Of a stretch of DNA of 64,000 nucleotides, positions 36,615-48,820 are shown piece by piece. The stretch spans positions 12,463,501-12,527,500 of the forward strand of contig NW_027478166.1 of the NCBI RefSeq assembly GCF_051020975.1, read 5' to 3'. The notes under the pieces are model-generated. The model did not search any database. It had not been told where the DNA came from and saw only the letters and a program-made list of their open reading frames with translations. A program made the position numbers and the translations under genes. The stretch is from Osmia lignaria lignaria (taxonomy: Eukaryota; Arthropoda; Insecta; Hymenoptera; Megachilidae). Position 1 is the first letter of the stretch; each line of letters starts with the position of its first letter.

Positions 36615-38030
36615 TCTATGATATTTTTTGATCCGATGCGTAGTTCTCGAGATATATCAAGATATTTAAAAGTTCCGAAGCCGCACCTACATAATAGAGA
36701 TACAGAAACACCGTGGCCCCTTTCTTTGAGATAACTCTGCACTATTGCGAGCTGCAAATGCCACTTCCAGCTTAGCTGTGCAGAAGAAGAACAACAAGAA
36801 GAAGAAATATCTCGAAATATGTCCGTCAGGCCCCTTCCCTTGAGATAAATCTGCAAATATCTCGGAAACGAAGCGAGCTATGGCAAAATGTTAAGAGACC
36901 CTTTTTGTAGAGAATGAAGTTTCCTACTTTTTATGTTCTATGATATTTTTTGATTAGATGCGTAGTTCTCGAGATATATCCAGATCTTTAAAAGTTCCGA
37001 AGCCGCACAAACATAATAGAGATACAGAAACACCGTGGCCCCTTTCTTTGAGATAACTCTGCACTATTGCGAGCTGCAAATGCCACTTCCAGCTTAGCTG
37101 TGTAGAAGAAGAACAACAAGAAGAAGAAATATCTCGAAATATGTCCGTCAGGCCCCTTCCCTTGAGATAAATCTGCAAATATCTCGGAAACGAAGCGAGC
37201 TATGGCAAAATGATAAGAGACGTATTTTGTAGAGAATTATGTTTCCTACAATTTACGTTCTATGATATTTTTTGATCAGAAGCGTAGTTTTCGAGATATA
37301 TCGAGATATTTAAAAGTTCCGAAGCCGCACCAACATAATAGAGATACAGAAACACCGTGGCCCCTTTCTTTGAGACAACTCTGCACTATTGCGCGCTGCA
37401 AATGCCACTTCCAGCTTAGCTGTGCAGAAGAAGAACAACAAGAAGAAGAAATATCTCGAAATATGTCCGTCAGGCCCCTTCCCTTGAGATAAATCTGCAA
37501 ATATCTCGGAAACGAAGCGAGCTATGGCAAAATGTTAAGAGACCCTTTTTGTAGAGAATTAAGTTTCCTACTTTTTATGTTCTATGATATTTTTTGATCA
37601 GATGCGTAGTTCTCGAGATATATCAAGATATTTAAAAGCTCCGAAGCTGCACCAACATAATAGAGGTACAGAAACACCGTGGCCACTTTCTTTGAGATAA
37701 CTCTGCACTATTGCGAGCTGCAAATGCCACTTCCAGCTTAGCTGTGCAGAAGAAGAACAACAAGAAGAAGAAATATTTCGAAATATGTCCGTCAGGCCCC
37801 TTCCCTTGAGATATATCTGCAAATATCTCGGAAACGAAGCGAGCTATGGCAAAATGTTAAGAGACCTTTTCTGTAGAGAATTAACTTTCCTACTTTTTAT
37901 GTTCTATGATATTTTTTGATCAGAAGCGTAGTTTTCGAGATATATCGAGATATTTAAAAGTTCCGAAGCCGCACCAACATAATAGAGATACAGAAACACC
38001 GTGGCCCCTTTCTTTGAGATAACTCTGCAC
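36615..38030. repeat. 1.4 kb block, copy 1
   Basis: Matches 40756-42171 at offset 4141 bp (13x322-45). Shared rare variants are GATCCGATGCG, CACCTACATAATAG, GAGAATGAAG, TATCCAGATCTTTAAAAG, GAGACAACTC with TTGCGCGC, TGGCCACTTTC, AAATATTTCG and AATTAACTTTCC. The 45 bp shortfall is accounted for by a 44 bp deletion near 39301 and a 1 bp loss near 40110. Confidence 0.88.
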
Positions 38031-40755
38031 TAGTGCGAGCCGCAAATGCCACTTCCAGCTTAGCTGTGCAGAAGAAGAACAACAAGAAGAAGAAATATCT
38101 CGAAACATGTCCGTCAGGCCCCTTCCCTTGAGATATATCTGCAAATATCTCGGAAACGAAGCGAGCTATGGCAAAATGTTAAGAGACTTCTTTTGTAGAG
38201 AATTAAGTTTGCTACATTTTATGCTCTATGATATTTTTTGATCAGACGCGTAGTTCTCGAGATATATTAAGATATTTGAAAGTTCCGAAGCCGCACCAAC
38301 ATAATAGAGATACAGAAACACCGTGGCCCCTTTCTATGAGATAACTCTGCACTACTGCGAGCTGCAAATGCCACTTCCAGCCTAGCTGTGCAGAAGAAGA
38401 ACAACAAGACGAAGAAATATCTCGAAATATGTCCGTCAGGCCCCTTCCCTTGAGATGTATCTGCAAATATCTCGGAAACGAAGCGAGCTATGGCAAAATA
38501 TTAAGAGACCTTTTTTGTAGAGAATTAAGTTTCCTACTTTTTATGTTCTATGATATTTTTTGATCAGATGCGTAGTTCTCGAGATATATCAAGATATTTA
38601 AAAGTTCCGAAGCCGCACCAACATAATAGAGATACAGAAACACCGTGGCCCCTTTCTTTGAGATAACTCTGCACTATTGCGAGCTGGAAATGCCACTTCC
38701 AGTTTAGCTGTGCAGAAGATGAACAACAAGAAGAAGAAATATCTCGAAATATGTCCGTCAGGCCCCATCCCTTGAGATATATCTGCAAATATCTCGGAAA
38801 CCAAACGAGCTATGGCAAAATCTTAACAGACCTTTTTTGTAGAGAATTATGTTTCCTACAATTTATGTTCTATGATATTTTTTGATCAGAAGCGTAGTTT
38901 TCGAGATATATCGAGATATTTAAAAGTTCCGAAGCCGCACCAACATAATAGAGATACAGAAACACCGTGGCCCCTTTCTTTGAGATAACTCTGCACTAGT
39001 GCGAGCCGCAAATGCCACTTCCAACTTAGCTGTGCAGAAGAAGAACAACAAGAAGAAGAAATATCTCGAAACATGTCCGTCAGGCCCCTTCCCTTGAGAT
39101 AAATCTGCAAAAATCTCGGAAACGAAGCGAGCTATGGCAAAATGTTAGGAGACCTTTTTTGTAGAGAATTAAGTTTGCTACTTTTTATGTACTATGATAT
39201 TTTTTGATCAGACGCGTAGTTCTCGAGATATATCAAGATATTTGAAAGTTCCGAAGCCGCACCAACATAATAGAGATATAGAAACACCGTGGCCCCTTTC
39301 TTGAGAGCTGTGCAGAAGAAGAACAACAAGAAGAAGAAATATCTCGAAATATGTCCGTCAGGCCCCTTCCCTTGAGATAAATCTGCACATATCTCGGAAA
39401 CGAAGCGAGCTATGGCAAAATGTTAAGAGACCTTTTTTATAGAGAATTAAGATTCCTACTTCTTATGTTCTATGATATTTTTTGATCAGATGCGTAGTAC
39501 TCGAGATATATCAAGATATTTAAAAGTTCCGAAGCCGCACCAACATAATAGAGATACAGAAACACCGTGGCCCCTTTCTTTGAGATAAATCTGCACTATT
39601 GCGAGCTGCAAATGCCACTTCCAGCTTAGCTGTGCAGAAGAAGAACAACAAGAAGAGGAAATATCTCGAAATATGTCCGTCAGGCCCCTTCCCTTGAGAT
39701 AAATCTGCAAATATCTCGGAAACGAAGCGAGCTATGGCAAAATGTTGAGAGACCTTTTTTGTAGAGAATTAAGTTTCCTACTTTTTACGTTCTATGATAT
39801 TTTTTTATCAGATGCGTAGTTCTCGAGATATATCAAGATCTTTAAAAGTTCCGAAGCCGCACCAACATAATAGAGATACAGAAACACCGTGGCCCCTTTC
39901 TTTGAGATAACTCTGCACTATTGCGAGCTGCAAATGCCACTTCCCGCTTAGCTGCGCAGAAGAAGAACAACAAGAAGAAGAAATATCTCGAAATATGTCC
40001 GTCAGGCCCCTTCCCTTGAGATAAATCTGCAAATATCTCGGAAACGAAGCGAGCTATGGCAAAATGATAAGAGACGGTTTTTGTAGAGAATTATGTTTCC
40101 TACAATTTATGTTTATGATATTTTTTGATCAGAAGCGTAGTTTTCGAGATATATCGAGATATTTAAAAGTTCCGAAGCCGCACCAACATAATAGAGATTC
40201 AGAAACACCGTGGCCCCTTTCTTTGAGATAACTCTGCACTAGTGCGAGCCGCAAATGCCACTTCCAGCTTAGCTGTGCAGAAGAAGAACAACACGAAGAA
40301 GAAATATCTCGAAATATGTCCGTCAGGCCCCTTCCCTTGAGATAAATCTGCAAATATCTCGGAAACCAAGAGAGCTATGGCAAAATATTAAGAGACCTTT
40401 TTTGTAGAGAATTAAGTTTCCTACTTTTTATGTTCTATCATATTTTTTTATCAGATGCGTAGTTCTCGAGATATATCAAGATATTTAAAAGTTCCGAAGC
40501 CGCACCAACATAATAGAGATACAGAAACACCGTGGCCCCTTTCTTTGAGATAACTCTGCACTACTGCGAGCTGTAAATGCCACTTCCAGCTTAGCTGTGC
40601 AGAAGAAGAACAACAAGAAGAAGAAATATCTCGAAATATGTCCGTCAGGCTCCTTCCCTTGAGATATATCTGCAAATATCTCGGAAACGAAGCGAGCTAT
40701 GGCAAAATGTTAACCGACCTTTTTTGTAGAGAATTAAGTTTCCTACTTTTTACGT
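38031..40755. repeat. Mixed monomers between the 1.4 kb copies
   Basis: Contains the first D-type monomers of the array (38242 and 39208), the first 44-bp-deleted monomer (39208-39485), an N-type monomer with CCAAACGAGC and CTTAACAGACC (38564) that recurs at 52639 and 57422, and a 321 bp monomer with ATGTTTATGA near 40110. Confidence 0.82.
39208..39485. repeat. Deleted monomer (278 bp), copy 1
   Basis: A D-type monomer in which TTTGAG is joined directly to AGCTGTGCAG, losing 43 bp plus one T from the preceding run. The missing part contains the whole CTGCAA/TTCCAG hairpin. The breakpoints are identical to those at 52361 and 57144, so there was one founding event. Confidence 0.92.
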
Positions 40756-42171
40756 TCTATGATATTTTTTGATCCGATGCGTAGTTCTCGAGATATATCA
40801 AGATATTTAAAAGTTCCGAAGCCGCACCTACATAATAGAGATACAGAAACACCGTGGCCCCTTTCTTTGAGATAACTCTGCACTATTGCGAGCTGCAAAT
40901 GCCACTTCCAGCTTAGCTGTGCAGAAGAAGAACAACAAGAAGAAGAAATATCTCGAAATATGTCCGTCAGGCCCCTTCCCTTGAGATAAATCTGCAAATA
41001 TCTCGGAAACGAAGCGAGCTATGGCAAAATGTTAAGAGACCCTTTTTGTAGAGAATGAAGTTTCCTACTTTTTATGTTCTGGGATATTTTTTGATTAGAT
41101 GCGTAGTTCTCGAGATATATCCAGATCTTTAAAAGTTCCGAAGCCGCACCAACATAATAGAGATACAGAAACACCGAGACCCCTTTCTTTGAGATAACTC
41201 TGCACTATTGCGAGCTGCAAATGCCACTTCCAGCTTAGCTGTGCAGAAGAAGAACAACAAGAAGAAGAAATATCTCGAAATATGTCCGTCAGGCCCCTTC
41301 CCTTGAGATAAATCTGCAAATATCTCGGAAACGAAGCGAGCTATGGCAAAATGATAAGAGACGTATTTTGTAGAGAATTATGTTTCCTACAATTTAGGTT
41401 CTATGATATTTTTTGATCAGAAGCGTAGTTTTCGAGATATATCGAGATATTTAAAAGTTCCGAAGCCGCACCAACATAATAGAGATACAGAAACACCGTG
41501 GCCCCTTTCTTTGAGACAACTCTGCACTATTGCGCGCTGCAAATGCCACTTCCAGCTTAGCTGTGCAGAAGAAGAACAACAAGAAGAAGAAATATCTCGA
41601 AATATGTCCGTCAGGCCCCTTCCCTTGAGATAAATCTGCAAATATCTCGGAAACGAAGCGAGCTATGGCAAAATGTTAAGAGACCCTTTTTGTAGAGAAT
41701 TAAGTTTCCTACTTTTTATGTTCTATGATATTTTTTGATCAGATGCGTAGTTCTCGAGATATATCAAGATATTTAAAAGCTCCGAAGCTGCACCAACATA
41801 ATAGAGGTACAGAAACACCGTGGCCACTTTCTTTGAGATAACTCTGCACTATTGCGAGCTGCAAATGCCACTTCCAGCTTAGCTGTGCAGAAGAAGAACA
41901 ACAAGAAGAAGAAATATTTCGAAATATGTCCGTCAGGCCCCTTCCCTTGAGATAAATCTGCAAATATCTCGGAAACGAAGCGAGCTATGGCAAAATGTTA
42001 AGAGACCTTTTCTGTAGAGAATTAACTTTCCTACTTTTTATGTTCTATGATATTTTTTGATCAGAAGCGTAGTTTTCGAGATATATCGAGATATTTAAAA
42101 GTTCCGAAGCCGCACCAACATAATAGAGATACAGAAACACCGTGGCCCCTTTCTTTGAGATAACTCTGCAC
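40756..42171. repeat. 1.4 kb block, copy 2
   Basis: Partner of 36615-38030. Private differences include GTTCTGGGATAT (41077 region), ACACCGAGACCCC (41171 region) and TTTAGGTTC for TTTACGTTC (41393 region). Confidence 0.88.
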
Positions 42172-43026
42172 TATTGCGAGCTGGAAATGCCACTTCCAGT
42201 TTAGCTGTGCAGAAGAAGAACAACAAGAAGAAGAAATATCTCGAAATATGTCCGTCAGGCCCCTTCCCTTGAGATAAATCTGCAAATATCGCGGAAACGA
42301 AGCGAGCTATGGCAAAATGTTAACAGACCTTTTTTGTAGACAATTAAGTTTCCTACTTTTTATGTTCTATGATATTTTTTGATCAGATGCGTAGTTCTCG
42401 AGATATATCAAGATATTTAAAAGTTCCGACGCCGCACCAACATAATAGAGATACAGAAACACCGTGGCCCCTTTCTTTGAGATAACTCTGCGCTATTGCG
42501 AGCTGGAAATGCCACTTCCAGTTTAGCTGTGCAGAAGAAGAACAACAAGAAGAAGAAATATCTCGAAATATGTCCGTCAGGCCCCTTCCCTTGAGATAAA
42601 TCTGCAAATATCTCGGAAACGAAGCGAGCTATGGCAAAATGTTAAGAGACGTTTTTTGTAGAGAATTAAGTTTCCTACTTTTTATGTTCTATGATATTTT
42701 TTGATCAGATGCGTAGTTCTCGAGATGTATCCAGATATTTAAAAGTTCCGAAGCCGCACCAACATAATAGAGATACAGAAACACCGTGGCCCCTTTCTTT
42801 GAGATAACTCTGCGCTATTGCGAGCTCGAAATGCCACTTCCAGTTTAGCTGTGCAGAAGAAGAACAACAAGAAGAAGAAATATCTCGAAATATGTCCGTC
42901 AGGCCCCTTCCCTTGAGATATATCTGCAAATATCTCGGAAACGGAACGAGCTATGGCAAAATGTTAAGAGACCTTTTTTGTAGAGAATTATGTTTCCTAC
43001 AATTTATGTTCTATGATATTTTTTGA
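42172..43026. repeat. Monomers related to the decamer
   Basis: The monomer starting at 42061 (ATCGCGGAAACG, TGTAGACAATTAAG) and the one at 42705 (GAGATGTATC, GCGAGCTCGAAATG) are the same types as decamer members e and f, here separated by one extra N-type monomer (42383). They may be an older or rearranged copy of that part of the decamer. Confidence 0.75.
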
Positions 43027-44957
43027 TCAGAAGCGTAGTTTTCGAGATATATCGAGATATTTAAAAGTTCCGAAGCCGCACCAACATAATAGAGATACAG
43101 AAACACCGTGGCCCCTTTCTTTGAGATAATTCTGCACTAGTGCGAGCCGCCAATGCCACTTCCAGCTTAGCTGTGCAGAAGAAGAACAACAAGAAGAAGA
43201 AATATCTCGAAATATGTCCGTCAGGCCCCTTCCCTTGAGATAAATCTGCAAATATCTCGGAAACGAAGCGAGCTATGGCAAAATGTTAAGAGAGGTTTTT
43301 TGTAGAGAATTATGTTTCCTACAATTTATGTTCTATGATATTTTTTGATCAGAAGCGTAGTTGTCGAGATATATCGAGATATTTAAAAGTTCCGAAGCCG
43401 CTCCAACATAATAGAGATTCAGAAACACCGTGGCCCCTTTCTTTGAGATAACTCTGTACTAGTGCGAGCCGCAAATGCCACTTCCAGCTTAGCTGTGCAG
43501 AAGAAGAACAACAAGAAGAAGAAATATCTCGAAATATGTCCGTCAGGCCCGTTCCTTTGAGCTGAATCTGCAAATATCTCGGAAACGAAGCGAGCTATGG
43601 CAAAATGTTGAGAGACGTTTTTTGTAGAGAATTATGTTTCCTACAATTTATGTTCTATGATATTTTTTGATCAGAAGCGTAGTTTTCGAGATATATCGAG
43701 ATATTTAAATGTTCCGAAGCCGCACCAACATAATAGAGATACAGAAACACCGTGGCCCCTTTCTTTGAGATAACTCTGCACTATTGCGAGCTGCAAATGC
43801 CACTTCCAGCTTAGCTGTGCAGAAGAAGAACAACAAGTAGAAGAATTATCTCGAAATATGTCCGTCAGGCCCCTTCCCTTGAGATAAATCTGCAAATATC
43901 TCGGAAACGAAGCGAGCTATGGCAAAATGTTAAGAGACGTTTTTTGTAGAGAATTATGTTTCCTACAATTTATGTTCTACGATATTTTTTGATCAGAAGC
44001 GTAGTTTTCGAGATATATCGAGATATTTAAAAGTTCCGAAGCCGCACCAACATAATAGAGATACAGAAACACCGTGGCCCCTTTCTTTGAGATAACTCTG
44101 CACTATTGCGAGCTGCAAATGCCACTTCCAGCTTAGCTGTGCAGAAGAAGAACAACAAGTAGAAGAATTATCTCGAAATATGTCCGTCAGGCCCCTTCCC
44201 TTGAGATAAATCTGCAAATATCTCGGAAACGAAGCGAGCTATGGCAAAATGTTAAGAGACGTTTTTTGTAGAGAATTATGTTTCCTACAATTTATGTTCT
44301 ACGATATTTTTTGATCAGAAGCGTAGTTTTCGAGATATATCGAGATATTTAAAAGTTCCGAAGCCACACCAACATAATAGAGATACAGAAACACCGTGGC
44401 CCCTTTCTTTGAGATAGCTCTGCACTATTGCGAGCTGTAAATGCCACTTCCAGCTTAGCTGTGCAGAAGAAGAACAACAAGAAGAAGAAATACCTCGAAA
44501 TATGTCCGTCAGGCCCTTCCATTGAGATATATCTGCAAATATCTCGGAAACGAAGCGAGCTATGGCAAAATGTTAAGAGACCTTTTTTGTAGAGAATTAT
44601 GTTTCCTACAATTTATGTTCTATGATATTTTTTGATCAGAAGCGTAGTTTTCGAGATATATCGAGATATTTAAAAGTTCCGAAGCCGCACCAACATAATA
44701 GAGATACAGAAACACCGTGGCCCCTTTCTTTGAGATAACTCTGCACTAGTGCGAGCCGCCAATGCCACTTCCAGCTTAGCTGTGCAGAAGAAGAACAACA
44801 AGAAGAAGAAATATCTCGAAATATGTCCGTCAGGCCCCTTCCCTTGAGATACATCTGCAAATATCTCGGAAACGAAGCGAGCTATGGCAAAATGTTGAGA
44901 GACCTTTTTTGTAGAGAATTATGTTTCCTACAATTTATGTTCTATGATATTTTTTGA
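43027..44957. repeat. Six-monomer unit, copy 1 (1931 bp)
   Basis: The order is: B-type with GAGCCGCCAATG; B-type with GTAGTTGTCGAG and CCGCTCCAAC; two monomers with CAAGTAGAAGAATTATC (43671 and 43993); a -1 class monomer (44315); and a B-type ending GATACATCTGC (44636). Length = 6x322-1. Confidence 0.85.
44315..44635. repeat. First member of the -1 class (321 bp monomers)
   Basis: This class is defined by linked variants CCACACCAAC, GAGATAGCTC, CTGTAAA, AATACCTCG and the 1 bp loss GGCCCTTCCATTG. There are eleven 321 bp monomers with this loss: 44315, 45924, 49787, 51396, 53927, 55858, 56179, 59032, 59353, 60318 and 61927. From 49787 on, most also have TAAAGGCC. None occurs left of 44 kb. Confidence 0.9.
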
Positions 44958-46566
44958 TCAGAAGCGTAGTTTTCGAGATATATCGAGATATTTAAAAGTT
45001 CCGAAGCCGCACCAACATAATAGAGATACAGAAACACCGTGGCCCCTTTCTTTGAGATAACTCTGCACTAGTGCGAGCCGCCAATGCCACTTCCAGCTTA
45101 GCTGTGCAGAAGAAGAACAACAAGAAGAAGAAATATCTCGAAATATGTCCGTCAGGCCCCTTCCCTTGAGATAAATCTGCAAATATCTCGGAAACGAAGC
45201 GAGCTATGGCAAAATGTTAAGAGAGGTTTTTTGTAGAGAATTATGTTTCCTACAATTTATGTTCTATGATATTTTTTGATCAGAAGCGTAGTTGTCGAGA
45301 TATATCGAGATATTTAAAAGTTCCGAAGCCGCTCCAACATAATAGAGATTCAGAAACACCGTGGCCCCTTTCTTTGAGATAACTCTGTACTAGTGCGAGC
45401 CGCAAATGCCACTTCCAGCTTAGCTGTGCAGAAGAAGAACAACAAGAAGAAGAAATATCTCGAAATATGTCCGTCAGGCCCGTTCCTTTGAGCTGAATCT
45501 GCAAATATCTCGGAAACGAAGCGAGCTATGGCAAAATGTTGAGAGACGTTTTTTGTAGAGAATTATGTTTCCTACAATTTATGTTCTATGATATTTTTTG
45601 ATCAGAAGCGTAGTTTTCGAGATATATCGAGATATTTAAATGTTCCGAAGCCGCACCAACATAATAGAGATACAGAAACACCGTGGCCCCTTTCTTTGAG
45701 ATAACTCTGCACTATTGCGAGCTGCAAATGCCACTTCCAGCTTAGCTGTGCAGAAGAAGAACAACAAGTAGAAGAATTATCTCGAAATATGTCCGTCAGG
45801 CCCCTTCCCTTGAGATAAATCTGCAAATATCTCGGAAACGAAGCGAGCTATGGCAAAATGTTAAGAGACGTTTTTTGTAGAGAATTATGTTTCCTACAAT
45901 TTATGTTCTACGATATTTTTTGATCAGAAGCGTAGTTTTCGAGATATATCGAGATATTTAAAAGTTCCGAAGCCACACCAACATAATAGAGATACAGAAA
46001 CACCGTGGCCCCTTTCTTTGAGATAGCTCTGCACTATTGCGAGCTGTAAATGCCACTTCCAGCTTAGCTGTGCAGAAGAAGAACAACAAGAAGAAGAAAT
46101 ACCTCGAAATATGTCCGTCAGGCCCTTCCATTGAGATATATCTGCAAATATCTCGGAAACGAAGCGAGCTATGGCAAAATGTTAAGAGACCTTTTTTGTA
46201 GAGAATTATGTTTCCTACAATTTATGTTCTATGATATTTTTTGATCAGAAGCGTAGTTTTCGAGATATATCGAGATATTTAAAAGTTCCGAAGCCGCACC
46301 AACATAATAGAGATACAGAAACACCGTGGCCCCTTTCTTTGAGATAACTCTGCACTAGTGCGAGCCGCCAATGCCACTTCCAGCTTAGCTGTGCAGAAGA
46401 AGAACAACAAGAAGAAGAAATATCTCGAAATATGTCCGTCAGGCCCCTTCCCTTGAGATACATCTGCAAATATCTCGGAAACGAAGCGAGCTATGGCAAA
46501 ATGTTAAGAGACCTTTTTTGTAGAGAATTATGTTTCCTACAATTTATGTTCTATGATATTTTTTGA
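44958..46566. repeat. Five-monomer derivative of the same unit, copy 2 (1609 bp)
   Basis: Same order as 43027-44957 but with only one CAAGTAGAAGAATTATC monomer (45602). Offsets are 1931 up to 45602 and 1609 from 45924. Both copies carry the private AAATGTTCCG at 43708 and 45639 regions. Confidence 0.85.
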
Positions 46567-47210
46567 TCAGAAGCGTAGTTTTCGAGATATATCGAGATAT
46601 TTAAAAGTTCCGAAGCCGCACCAACATAATAGAGATACAGAAACACCGTGGCCCCTTTCTTTGAGATAATTCTGCACTAGTGCGAGCCGCAAATGCCACT
46701 TCCAGCTTAGCTGTGTAGAAGAAGAACAACAAGAAGAAGAAATATCTCGAAATATGTCCGTCAGGCCCCTTCCCTTGAGATAAATCTGCAAATATCTCGG
46801 AAACAAAGCGAGCTATGGCAAAATGTTAAGAGACCTTTTTTGTAGAGAATTAAGTTTCCTACTTTTTATGTTTTATGATATTTTTTGATCAGATGCGTAG
46901 TTTTCGAGATATATCGAGATATTTAAAAGTTTCGAAGCCGCACCAACATAATAGAGATACAGAAACACCGTGGCCCCTTTCTTTGAGATAACTCTGCACT
47001 ATTGCGAGCTGCAAATGCCACTTCCAGCTTAGCTGTGCAGAAGAAGAACAACAAGAAGAAGAATTATCTCGAAATATGTCCGTCAGGCCCCTTCCCTTGA
47101 GATACATCTGCAAATATCTCGGAAACGAAGCGAGCTATGGCAAAATGTTAAGAGACCTTTTTTGTAGAGAATTATGTTTCCTACAATTTATGTTCTATGA
47201 TATTTTTTGA
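46567..47210. repeat. Dimer (644 bp), copy 1
   Basis: A B-type monomer with GATAATTCTGC, TGTGTAGAAG and GGAAACAAAGCG is followed by a monomer with ATGTTTTATG upstream and GAAGAATTATC. It is directly repeated at 47211-47854 and, with small changes, at 62892-63535. Confidence 0.88.
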
Positions 47211-47854
47211 TCAGAAGCGTAGTTTTCGAGATATATCGAGATATTTAAAAGTTCCGAAGCCGCACCAACATAATAGAGATACAGAAACACCGTGGCCCCT
47301 TTCTTTGAGATAATTCTGCACTAGTGCGAGCCGCAAATGCCACTTCCAGCTTAGCTGTGTAGAAGAAGAACAACAAGAAGAAGAAATATCTCGAAATATG
47401 TCCGTCAGGCCCCTTCCCTTGAGATAAATCTGCAAATATCTCGGAAACAAAGCGAGCTATGGCAAAATGTTAAGAGACCTTTTTTGTAGAGAATTAAGTT
47501 TCCTACTTTTTATGTTTTATGATATTTTTTGATCAGATGCGTAGTTTTCGAGATATATCGAGATATTTAAAAGTTCCGAAGCCGCACCAACATAATAGAG
47601 ATACAGAAACACCGTGGCCCCTTTCTTTGAGATAACTCTGCACTATTGCGAGCTGCAAATGCCACTTCCAGCTTAGCTGTGCAGAAGAAGAACAACAAGA
47701 AGAAGAATTATCTCGAAATATGTCCGTCAGGCCCCTTCCCTTGAGATAAATCTGCAAATATCTCGGAAACCAAGCGAGCTATGGCAAAATGTTAAGAGAC
47801 CTTTTTTGTAGAGAATTAAGTTTGCTACTTTTTATGTTCTATGATATTTTTTGA
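47211..47854. repeat. Dimer (644 bp), copy 2
   Basis: Direct repeat of 46567-47210. From the second monomer on, the sequence 47533-48319 matches 63214-64000 at offset 15681, so the window ends inside another copy of this neighbourhood. Confidence 0.88.
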
Positions 47855-48176
47855 TCAGACGCGTAGTTCTCGAGATATATCAAGATATTTGAAAGTTCCG
47901 AAGCCGCACCAACATAATAGAGATACAGAAACACCGTGGCCCCTTTCTTTGAGATAACTCTGCACTATTGCGAGCTGCAAATGCCACTTCCAGCCTAGCT
48001 GTGCAGAAGAAGAACAACAAGAAGAAGAAATATCTCGAAATATGTCCGTCAGGCCCCTTCCCTTGAGATAAATCTGCAAATATCTCGGAAACGAAGCGAG
48101 CTATGGCAAAATGTTAAGAGACCTTTTTTGTAGAGAATTAAGTTTGCTACTTTTTATGTTCTATGATATTTTTTGA
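47855..48176. repeat. Exemplar monomer, subfamily D
   Basis: D-type monomers have CAGACGCGTAG (gaining an ACGCGT site), ATATTTGAAAG and usually AAGTTTGCTAC just upstream. They occur at 38242, 39208, 47855, 48177, 48499, 49143, 50752, 52361, 54892, 57144, 61283, 63536 and 63858. I found none left of 38 kb, so this subfamily arose or was amplified only in the right part of the array. Confidence 0.85.
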
Positions 48177-48820
48177 TCAGACGCGTAGTTCTCGAGATAT
48201 ATCAAGATATTTGAAAGTTCCGAAGCCGCACCAACATAATAGAGATACAGAAACACCGTGGCCCCTTTCTTTGAGATAACTCTGCACTATTGCGAGCTGC
48301 AAATGCCACTTCCAGCTTAGCTGTGCAGAAGAAGAACAACAAGAAGAAGAAATATCTCGAAATATGTCCGTCAGGCCCCTTCCCTTGAGATAAATCTGCA
48401 AATATCTCGGAAACGAAGCGAGCTATGGCAAAATGTTAAGGGACATTTTTTGTAGAGAATTAAGTTTGCTACTTTTTATGTTCTATGATATTTTTTGATC
48501 AGACGCGTAGTTCTCGAGATATATCAAGATATTTGAAAGTTCCGAAGACGCACCAACATAATAGAGATACAGAAACACCGTGGCCCCTTTCTTTGAGAGA
48601 ACTCTGCACTATTGCGAGCTGTAAATGCCACTTCCAGCTTAGCTGTGCAGAAGAAGAACAACAAGAAGAAGAAATACCTCGAAATATGTCCGTCAGGCCC
48701 CTTCCCTTGAGATATATCTGCAAATATCTCGGAAACGAAGCGAGCTATGGCAAAATGTTAAGAGACCTTTTCTGTAGAGAATTATGTTTCCTACAATTTA
48801 TGTTCTATGATATTTTTTGA
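47855..48820. repeat. Run of three D-type monomers
   Basis: Consecutive monomers at 47855, 48177 and 48499 all have CAGACGCGTAG and ATATTTGAAAG. The third carries GAGAGAACTC and AATACCTCG with GATATATC, and recurs as a crossover product at 60639. Confidence 0.85.

Noticed and set aside
37262..37492. Plus-strand 76-codon frames (37262 and 41403) and a 78-codon frame at 27482
   Set aside because: They open because GAGACAACTC replaces a stop-containing GAGATAACTC, or through similar changes. The pair at 37262 and 41403 are copies of one block. No coding signature.
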